In this document: piece by piece, positions 5,215 through 10,094 of the stretch
Position numbering within the stretch: position 1 is the stretch's first letter
How the letters are laid out: each line of letters opens with the position of its first letter
From: an uncultured bacterium
GTDB lineage: Bacteria > Cyanobacteriota > Vampirovibrionia > Gastranaerophilales > Gastranaerophilaceae
Reading direction: 5' to 3'
Assembly: GCA_945910925.1 (NCBI GenBank)
Contig: CAMDZX010000061.1
Coordinates: 1 to 10,094, forward strand
Length of the DNA stretch: 10,094 nt
Notes under the pieces: model-generated
Seen by the model: only the letters and a program-made list of their open reading frames with translations
Databases searched by the model: none
What the model was told of the DNA's origin: nothing
Translations under genes and position numbers: made by a program

Positions 5215-5287
5215 ACGCGGAAGGATATTGCTTATATAAACAGGGTAGGGACACATCACTAAGCAACGCAAATAGAGGTATAACTCA

Positions 5288-5713
5288 ATGGTAGATAATA
5301 GAGCCGCTGGGTTTTACGGTATATCAGGCGCTTTAAATTTTAAGAGTGGTGATATTTCGGGAACCGCAGCCAAAACAAATGAAGAAAAAGCAGGCACTGA
5401 TGCAGAATACACAAAGCTTGAAAAAGAAGGTGATTCGGCATCAAAAGAAAGTGCTAAATTTAGCGACAAGAGTGCACAATTGAATGCGACATTAAGCTCT
5501 CTTGCCATGCTTAATGTATCTTCTATTATCAGCTCTAAACTTCCAAAACTTAAACAATCAACCAAACGTTTCAAACAACTGATTGATGAAACAGAAGAAT
5601 TAATTGTTGCCCTAAACGAAGAACACGAGAAAAATAAGAAGGAAAACCCTTTTAAGCAAGAACATCCGTTTTCTAAACAAGAAGATGATGAGGAAGATGA
5701 CGAATACTATTAA
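5288..5713 (+). CDS. Unknown charged protein, 141 residues, coiled-coil-like with an acidic tail
   Basis: I do not recognise this protein. ATG at 5288 is preceded by AGAGGT at 5273-5278, a good ribosome site. Residues 1-35 are Gly/Ala/Ser-rich (GFYGISGALNFKSGDISG). Residues 35-75 are Glu/Lys/Ser/Ala-rich and helix-prone with regular spacing. A short, more hydrophobic stretch follows (LSSLAMLNVSSIISSKL, about 69-85), then a basic and acidic helix (86-117). The end is a hydrophilic tail with QEDDEEDDEYY. There is no signal peptide and no membrane helix, so it is likely cytoplasmic unless exported by a dedicated route. The N-terminal small-residue region plus coiled coil vaguely recalls small secreted or structural proteins, but that is not evidence. 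It stands alone: the neighbours are the long leader upstream and the 255-base gap to trpS. Confidence 0.78.
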   Translation: MVDNRAAGFYGISGALNFKSGDISGTAAKTNEEKAGTDAEYTKLEKEGDSASKESAKFSDKSAQLNATLSSLAMLNVSSIISSKLPKLKQSTKRFKQLIDETEELIVALNEEHEKNKKENPFKQEHPFSKQEDDEEDDEYY

Positions 5714-5800
5714 GAAATGTTTTTTGAACAACATTGTCCTGCATTAAGTATCCGGTGTGAACATTATCCGCTTACTTTTCAATCGCTTATTGTTCTGTCA

Positions 5801-5840
5801 CATTGTTACTTTTTGAATGAAAATGTCATGAATAACAATG
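5801..5840. repeat. Inverted repeat in the gap before trpS
   Basis: CATTGTTA (5801-5808) and TAACAATG (5833-5840) form a perfect 8-bp stem, and an inner ATGA/TCAT stem may stack within the 24-base loop. It lies 87 bases after the 5288-5713 gene. It could end that transcript, though no U run follows. Confidence 0.3.
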
Positions 5841-5935
5841 AATTTATTTCGATAATATTACTCATAACTACCGGCGAAAATTAAAACTTTCACTATTATT
5901 TAAAATAACAAATTTTATATCAAACCTTGTTTGTG

Positions 5936-5941
5936 TATAAT
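5936..5941 (+). promoter_or_regulatory. trpS promoter, -10 box
   Basis: A perfect TATAAT (5936-5941), with a weak -35 match TTTATA (5913-5918) 17 bases upstream. The start would be near 5948, leaving a leader of about 21 bases that holds the ribosome site. Such a short leader rules out a T-box or attenuator between this promoter and trpS. Confidence 0.5.
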
Positions 5942-5968
5942 AAATAATGAAAAAAGAGAGGTTTGAAT

Positions 5969-6970
5969 ATGAAACAAAGAATTATGTCAGGCATGCGTCC
6001 TACGGGAAAATTACACTTGGGTCATTATCTTGGTGTAATTGATAACTGGGTAAAACTTCAAGATGAGTATGAATGTTTTTTTCAGGTGGCAGACTGGCAT
6101 GCACTCACTACAAAATATGATAAAACAGAAAATCTTAAACAAGATGTAAGAGATGTTATTATGGATTGGTTAGCTTGCGGTATCGACCCTGAAAAGTCAA
6201 CTATTTATGTTCAATCTCTCGTACCTGAAACTGCAGAGCTACATATCTATTTGAGCATGATAACTCCGCAAAATTGGGTTGAACGTGACCCGACCTTAAA
6301 AGATATGGCAAAAATTCTTAAATCCAAAGAGGGTATGGGAACACAAATTAATTACGGCTTAATGGGTTATCCCGTATTGATGTCTGCGGATATAATGCTT
6401 TTCAATGCGGATTTTGTGCCGGTAGGAATTGATCAGGTTGCCCATGTCGAACTTACAAGAGATATAACCAGAAGATTTAACAATATCTACAAAACAGATT
6501 TCTTTAATGAGGCACAGCCTAAACTCAATAACTGTTCTTTGATATGCGGACTTGACGGTAATAAAATGGGCAAATCCTTCAACAACGATATTAAAATTTC
6601 GGATTCCGAAGAAGTTACCGCAAAAAAAGTTATGACTGCAATAACAGACAGAAGCAGACTCAGAAAAGATGATTTAGGACATCCTGATGAGTGTGAAGTT
6701 GCGTTCAAGTACTGGAAGATTTTCGGTACGGAATCTGAAACGGATACCGTAAGATGTGAATGCGAAAAAGGTTTAAGAGGATGCGCACAATGTAAACGTG
6801 AACTCGGTTGCAAGATTAATGAACGAATGAGAGAAATTCGTGAACGCAGAAAATACTTTGAAAATAATCCGGAATTGGTAGACAATATTATACGAGAAGG
6901 ATCTGAAAAGGCAAGAATTGAAGCACAGAAAGTTCTTGCAGAAGTAAGAAAACTAGTCAAAATGTACTAA
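5969..6970 (+). CDS. trpS: Tryptophanyl-tRNA synthetase with a [4Fe-4S]-type cysteine motif
   Basis: This class I synthetase charges tRNA(Trp) with tryptophan using ATP. The product has 333 residues, normal length. The HIGH-type motif is HLGH (16-19) within SGMRPTGKLHLGHYLG. VGIDQVAHVELTRDI (152-166) is family-typical, and the KMSKS motif is KMGKS (199-203). Cysteines C242, C265, C272 and C275 have spacing C-x22-C-x6-C-x2-C, the pattern of the iron-sulfur TrpRS described from Thermotoga maritima. The cluster lies in the tRNA-anticodon part of the protein. An alternative TTG start two codons upstream exists, but ATG at 5969 with AGAGAGG 7 bases before it is clearly better. The next gene starts 20 bases after the stop, suggesting an operon. 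Its short leader shows no T-box or tryptophan-dependent attenuator. Confidence 0.97.
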   Translation: MKQRIMSGMRPTGKLHLGHYLGVIDNWVKLQDEYECFFQVADWHALTTKYDKTENLKQDVRDVIMDWLACGIDPEKSTIYVQSLVPETAELHIYLSMITPQNWVERDPTLKDMAKILKSKEGMGTQINYGLMGYPVLMSADIMLFNADFVPVGIDQVAHVELTRDITRRFNNIYKTDFFNEAQPKLNNCSLICGLDGNKMGKSFNNDIKISDSEEVTAKKVMTAITDRSRLRKDDLGHPDECEVAFKYWKIFGTESETDTVRCECEKGLRGCAQCKRELGCKINERMREIRERRKYFENNPELVDNIIREGSEKARIEAQKVLAEVRKLVKMY

Positions 6971-6990
6971 TTATTTTTGAGGATTCAATT

Positions 6991-7668
6991 ATGAAAAAAT
7001 TCTTGGTTTTAATCTTAATATTTCTTGCAGGTTGTGTTTGTTATGCGGAAGATATGAAGGTTATGGCTTTGAATGATATATCAACGGATACTCCGTCCGA
7101 AATCAAGGTTCAAGTTCTACAAACAATGAAGCTTGATGAGGGTGTAATCCTTGAACAAGGTACTATCGTCAAGGGTATGATGGTGGATGTTGTTCCGCCT
7201 AAACGTCTTAAACGTGATGCGACATTCTCGTTTATGCCGACAATGTACACAACACCCGACAAAACCACATACAAACTTAACCGTAAATATGTAGGGAAAT
7301 TTTCTCCTAAAATCGAAATAGACAAAGGCGAACTTGCCAAAACGGCTGCACTTTCTGTCGGAGATTTTTTTGTGAAAGGATTAAGTACGGGGTTCTATGC
7401 CGTACAAGGTGCTATCAAAGATGAAAAAGGTAACAGATTGGTTTCTTCCGTAAACAATGTATATGAAAACTCACTATTTTCATACATCAGTAAAGGAGAT
7501 TCAACTTATATTGCCGCACAGTCTTTGTTTACATTCAGGTTTGCAAATCCTGACCCTGAGGAAAGTAAATATCTCGGGCCTGCCGTAATAAAACAAAAGA
7601 GGACATCATCCAAAAATGTTCCGGGCAAGGCTCAGGGTTCTTTGCCTGTTGTAAATTCTCAAGATTAA
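6991..7668 (+). CDS. Exported protein or lipoprotein of unknown function
   Basis: The product has 225 residues. The N-terminus has two Lys and a hydrophobic core. It then offers either a lipobox, LAGC at 12-15 (lipid on Cys15), or a signal peptidase I site after CYA (17-19). Both cannot be used, and the lipobox looks good. The mature part starts with a small, probably beta-rich region. A block 'GTIVKGMMVDVVPPKRLKRDA' (about 48-68) has the look of modules with strands around a Gly-Pro turn, followed by 'MPTMYT' and KFSPKIEID. An amphipathic/Gly-rich stretch lies at 118-135. The tail (about 190-225) is Lys/Ser/Pro-rich. I know no function. TGAGGA is 8 bases before the ATG, and the 20-base gap to trpS indicates co-transcription. 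It probably acts in the envelope, so its link to trpS is likely not functional. Confidence 0.85.
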   Translation: MKKFLVLILIFLAGCVCYAEDMKVMALNDISTDTPSEIKVQVLQTMKLDEGVILEQGTIVKGMMVDVVPPKRLKRDATFSFMPTMYTTPDKTTYKLNRKYVGKFSPKIEIDKGELAKTAALSVGDFFVKGLSTGFYAVQGAIKDEKGNRLVSSVNNVYENSLFSYISKGDSTYIAAQSLFTFRFANPDPEESKYLGPAVIKQKRTSSKNVPGKAQGSLPVVNSQD

Positions 7669-7729
7669 ACGTTTCGGGAGAAAGAATATAATTTTTTATA
7701 ACTGCGGATTTCTTTTTTAGCATACTCCA

Positions 7730-7738
7730 TGCTAGAAT
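7730..7738 (+). promoter_or_regulatory. Extended -10 promoter of the transglycosylase gene
   Basis: TGC-TAGAAT is an extended -10 element (TGn plus a 5-of-6 TATAAT match). A poor -35 lies at the expected place (7710-7715). The transcript start would be near 7745, with a 72-base leader. The element overlaps a 6-bp stem (TAGCAT 7718-7723 with ATGCTA 7729-7734), whose mirror shape might also be a regulator site. Confidence 0.45.
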
Positions 7739-7816
7739 AGTTTTAAATATCATTAATCCGAAAAAAGTTCCGTTTAATGATAGTCTTTTTAAGAGTAGTA
7801 TTTGAGATAAAGTTTT

Positions 7817-9727
7817 ATGACAAAAGAAAAAGTTTTCTTAACCGTTTTATTGGCAGTTGTATGCTTATTTTCCGCATTGTTTATCAGCAAAAAATTATCG
7901 GAAAATAATGATATCACTCAATACGGCAAAGCAATAAAAGTTTATCAATCAGGAGATTATCAAACCGCTTACTACAAGTTTGGAGCAGTATCCGGTTTTT
8001 CATCGCTTAAACAGGCGGCTTTATTCAGACAGGCAAGATGTGCAACGCTTATAGGCGATAATCAAACCGCAATCAAAAATTATTCAACACTATTAAAACG
8101 ATTTCCAAAATCGCCGTTATACCCGATAAGCGAATATAATCTTGCGATGCTCTTATATGAAAGCCAAGACTTTAGAAGCGCACACAGACATTTTCAACAC
8201 ATAGTAAAACATTTTCAGGATAAAGAAGTTGCAATTGCTTCAAAATATTATTTAGGAATACTGGAAAACAAACCTCAATTAATATTAGAATATATTTCAT
8301 TATCTCCGAACGGAAGATTTGCCAAAGATGCAATATTCAATTTAGTTTCACAAGATATAAAGTTTACCAATGCAGATAATTTAATTATCGCAAACTCATA
8401 TTTTGCACAAGGAGAATACGAAAAAGCTCTCGAGTATTACCAAAAAACGAGTTTACAGTATAGTTGGACAGGATATGCTAAAACTCTTTTTAAACTCGGC
8501 AAAACAGAAGAAGCAAAACAAATTGCGATAAAGGGTTTGAGTATGTATTCAGGTTTTGCGGATTTAAAAGATGTATATGAGGTTATTGATTCTTTTGTTG
8601 ATATTTCAGGTTCAAAACTTACTACAATAAATTATTTGTTTAATATCAATCCAAAATCCAAAGCGGCAGATTATCTTCTGTTTTTATCGGCAAAGTATTC
8701 TCCTGTGTCTCAAACACCTGCAATTTATGAAGAACTTTATTCCCGATTCCCAGACGGTCAATTCTCGGGTGAGGCTTTGTATAAAACATTTTACGCAAAA
8801 ATCAATGCAAAACAGTATAATCAGGCAATCAAACTCGGCAGACTTCATCTTTCAAAATTCCCTGATACGAATTCTGCACCTGCCGTTATGTATTGGTTAG
8901 GAAAAGTATACGAAAAACAACACAAAACAGACCTTGCAAAAAGTTGTTATAAAGGTGTTTTGACAAAATATCCCGACAGTTATTATGCAATGCGGGCAAA
9001 TACTAAATTGCATAATCATCAGTCAATGTTTGAAAAACAATCCGTAAACCCGAAACCTGTTGTATTTCCGTTAAACAATAAATCAGAGGCTGATTTTGTT
9101 ATCAAACTTGCGAAACTGGGTGATTATGATTTTGTACAGGAATTATACAAAAATGACGGATTTGTACAAAGCTGGATTGAATATCAAAAAGGTAATTACA
9201 CACAATCAGCAATACTTGCACGTGAGGCAATGGACAAACTTTCACCAAAACCTGATTTTAACGATGTTCGCTGGCGGTTGGTTTACCCGATTCATTATTA
9301 TGATTATGTAAAAAAATACGCAAATGATGAAAATTCCGTCCTTATTTTGTCAATTATAAAAGAAGAAAGTCATTTTAACAGTAAAGCCCAAAGTCCTGTC
9401 GGTGCAGGGGGATTAATGCAGCTTATGCCTGCAACCGCAAATGAAATTGCAAACAGTTACGGAATATCAAACAATTTGTTTAATCCCGAATCAAATATTC
9501 ATCTTGGATGTCTGTATTATGCAAAAATCAAACATGCTTTGAATTACAAAGATACTTCCGCTATTATGGCGTACAACGGCGGTTCGGCATCTGTTTTGAA
9601 TTGGAAAAAACAACTTGATTATTCGGATATGGATGATTTTATTGAAAAAATCCCGTATCCCGAAACAAAAGATTATGTCAAAAAAGTTTTAAAAAGTTAT
9701 TGGAATTATTGTAATATTTATAATTGA
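7817..9727 (+). CDS. Soluble-type lytic murein transglycosylase (TPR domain plus SLT domain)
   Basis: This enzyme cleaves the MurNAc-GlcNAc bond of peptidoglycan with formation of 1,6-anhydroMurNAc and acts in the periplasm. The product has 636 residues, close to Slt70. Residues 6-24 are a single N-terminal membrane helix, so the protein is likely anchored. Residues ~35-480 are helical repeats with TPR-like motifs (for example 'GDYQTAYYKFGAVSG', 'AKQYNQAIKLGRLHLSKFPD', 'TDLAKSCYKGVLTKYPD'). The SLT domain is at ~490-625: the catalytic Glu is E517 in KEESHFN, followed by SPVGAGGLMQLMPATA (526-541), AYNGG (585-589) and YPETKDYV (614-621). GAG 8 bases before the ATG is a moderate ribosome site. 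Unlike E. coli Slt70 it has no cleavable signal peptide. TPR-type repeats and the SLT fold place it in the Slt family 1. It is expressed alone from its own promoter. A symbol such as slt is plausible but not certain. Confidence 0.93.
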   Translation: MTKEKVFLTVLLAVVCLFSALFISKKLSENNDITQYGKAIKVYQSGDYQTAYYKFGAVSGFSSLKQAALFRQARCATLIGDNQTAIKNYSTLLKRFPKSPLYPISEYNLAMLLYESQDFRSAHRHFQHIVKHFQDKEVAIASKYYLGILENKPQLILEYISLSPNGRFAKDAIFNLVSQDIKFTNADNLIIANSYFAQGEYEKALEYYQKTSLQYSWTGYAKTLFKLGKTEEAKQIAIKGLSMYSGFADLKDVYEVIDSFVDISGSKLTTINYLFNINPKSKAADYLLFLSAKYSPVSQTPAIYEELYSRFPDGQFSGEALYKTFYAKINAKQYNQAIKLGRLHLSKFPDTNSAPAVMYWLGKVYEKQHKTDLAKSCYKGVLTKYPDSYYAMRANTKLHNHQSMFEKQSVNPKPVVFPLNNKSEADFVIKLAKLGDYDFVQELYKNDGFVQSWIEYQKGNYTQSAILAREAMDKLSPKPDFNDVRWRLVYPIHYYDYVKKYANDENSVLILSIIKEESHFNSKAQSPVGAGGLMQLMPATANEIANSYGISNNLFNPESNIHLGCLYYAKIKHALNYKDTSAIMAYNGGSASVLNWKKQLDYSDMDDFIEKIPYPETKDYVKKVLKSYWNYCNIYN

Positions 9728-9768
9728 TTATTATTTGTTAATAAATCTACCCCCACAACCCAACAATA

Positions 9769-9858
9769 TTGACAAATGATTTAGATAATTTACCGGAAGA
9801 CTACCTAAAAAAAGCACAAGAAGAAGATTTACCTATAATTGTATTTGAAAAAAGATAA
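9769..9858 (+). pseudogene. Possible remnant of a protein C-terminus (frame fragment without a good start)
   Basis: The frame opens after a stop at 9742-9744 and closes at TAA 9856-9858. It translates to a protein-like stretch ending 'EDLPIIVFEKR'. Only a TTG at 9769 could start it and no ribosome site is present, so it would be 29 residues. The composition (acidic helix followed by a hydrophobic strand and a basic end) looks like the end of a real gene. I read it as a decayed fragment, though chance is not excluded. Confidence 0.3.
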
Positions 9859-9905
9859 TATTATTTAACTATATTTGAGCCCCAAAAATATTACATCAGC
9901 TGGGT

Positions 9906-9926
9906 AAAATGGTTATTTAACCTTTT
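9906..9926 (+). terminator. Weak candidate terminator downstream of the transglycosylase gene
   Basis: AAAA-T-GGTT...AACC-TTTT forms a short stem (GGTT 9911-9914 with AACC 9919-9922, extended by AAAA/TTTT with a bulged T). It is followed by T-rich sequence up to 9940. It is low in GC and about 180 bases past the stop, so a poor candidate. Confidence 0.25.
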
Positions 9927-9998
9927 AAAAATGTTTTTGTAAGTCTGAATTGTTAAAATAATACGAAACATTGTATCATTGCTGCGTTTCATAAGGTT

Positions 9999-10016
9999 GG
10001 TAGACTAAAGTCTACC
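9999..10016. repeat. Palindromic repeat family A, copy 2
   Basis: GGTAGAC (9999-10005) and GTCTACC (10010-10016) form a perfect 7-bp stem around TAAA. The 12-base core AGACTAAAGTCT is the exact reverse complement of the core at 4012-4023, so this is the same family in the opposite orientation. The outer bases differ (GGT/ACC against TAGC/GCTA) but pair in both copies. Confidence 0.55.
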
Positions 10017-10070
10017 CTACTTCTGATTTCCAACATTTATACATTTTATTTCTCATACCGCATTGGTAAG

Positions 10071-10091
10071 ATTCCGAAACAAGTTCGGAAT
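10071..10091. repeat. Palindromic repeat at the window edge
   Basis: ATTCCGAA (10071-10078) and TTCGGAAT (10084-10091) form a perfect 8-bp stem around ACAAG. The next bases GAC end the window. The wider layout, GATTCCGAA-ACAAG-TTCGGAATGAC, is like an intergenic palindrome that I have seen in many unrelated bacteria. The right end cannot be seen. Confidence 0.55.
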
Positions 10092-10094
10092 GAC

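Larger units (their letters stand above)
4844..5287. other. Very AT-rich gap and leader region upstream of the 5288-5713 gene
   Basis: The first ~190 bases are nearly all A/T with no frame I can support. From about 5005 there are plus-strand promoter signals (see 5005-5032 and a lone TATAAT at 5209-5214). The ribosome site GAGGT for the next gene closes the gap. One 27-codon frame (5067-5150) exists without a Shine-Dalgarno site. TGTGGAT at 4854-4860 resembles part of a DnaA box, but it is alone. No tRNA or known riboswitch core was recognised. Confidence 0.5.
9728..10094. other. Gap after the transglycosylase gene with a gene remnant and repeats
   Basis: No full gene is visible. The gap contains a possible reading-frame fragment (9769-9858), a weak AT-rich hairpin (9906-9926) followed by T-rich sequence, one dispersed palindrome of family A (9999-10016) and a second palindrome at the window edge (10071-10091). 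Nothing else is supported on either strand. Confidence 0.55.

Noticed and set aside
5030..5287. Riboswitch in the leader of the 5288-5713 gene
   Set aside because: No recognised cobalamin, SAM, c-di-GMP or other riboswitch core could be seen by eye. I keep only the neutral long-leader note.
5714..5968. T-box or tryptophan attenuator before trpS
   Set aside because: The likely promoter is at 5936 with a leader of about 21 bases. No T-box core and no run of Trp codons was found.
7718..7734. TAGCAT/ATGCTA stem as a terminator after the trpS operon
   Set aside because: The T run lies before the stem on the plus strand and no U run follows on either strand. It overlaps the likely promoter of the next gene.

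Overview
The window is AT-rich bacterial chromosome using the standard code, with TGA read as a stop. It most resembles a non-photosynthetic gut relative of the cyanobacteria (Gastranaerophilales / 'Melainabacteria' / Vampirovibrionia). That placement is an inference. It rests on base composition, gene style, and a secreted protein with repeated L-x-x-L-E-(x)3-F/Y units of a kind I associate with that group. No marker gene here proves it. I see no phage, transposase, CRISPR array, tRNA or rRNA.

Layout. Bases 1-234 are the 3' end of dnaN (sliding clamp). It meets head-to-tail a minus-strand block: a secreted/membrane repeat protein of unknown role (257-1159) and, upstream of it, cobO (cobalamin adenosyltransferase, 1266-1838). 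A 26-bp divergent gap then leads to a plus-strand pair: 5-formyl-THF cyclo-ligase (1865-2395) and clpP (2415-3020), the latter with its own good promoter inside the end of the cyclo-ligase gene. An unknown gene with several hydrophobic segments (3091-4002) follows.

Bases 4003-5287 lack long ORFs but are not empty. They hold palindromic REP-like repeats, a long imperfect inverted repeat, and a compact minus-strand gene for a 51-residue protein (4598-4753) with its own promoter, Shine-Dalgarno site and intrinsic terminator. Further on are at least one good plus-strand promoter and the leader of an unknown charged 141-residue protein (5288-5713).

Next comes trpS (5969-6970), whose product carries the exact cysteine spacing of the [4Fe-4S] tryptophanyl-tRNA synthetases. 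It is closely followed by a small exported or lipoprotein gene of unknown role (6991-7668). A large TPR plus SLT lytic transglycosylase (7817-9727) is transcribed from its own promoter. The last 370 bases hold a possible gene remnant and two more palindromic repeats, one of the same family as the repeat near 4010.

Functionally this is mostly housekeeping: replication, cobalamin and folate cofactors, proteolysis, tRNA charging and wall turnover. Lineage-specific unknowns are interspersed. I did not find a convincing large new multi-gene system. The most interesting items are the 51-residue gene, the Fe-S TrpRS, the six-repeat secreted protein with a hairpin over its ribosome binding site, and the repeat-rich intergenic region.
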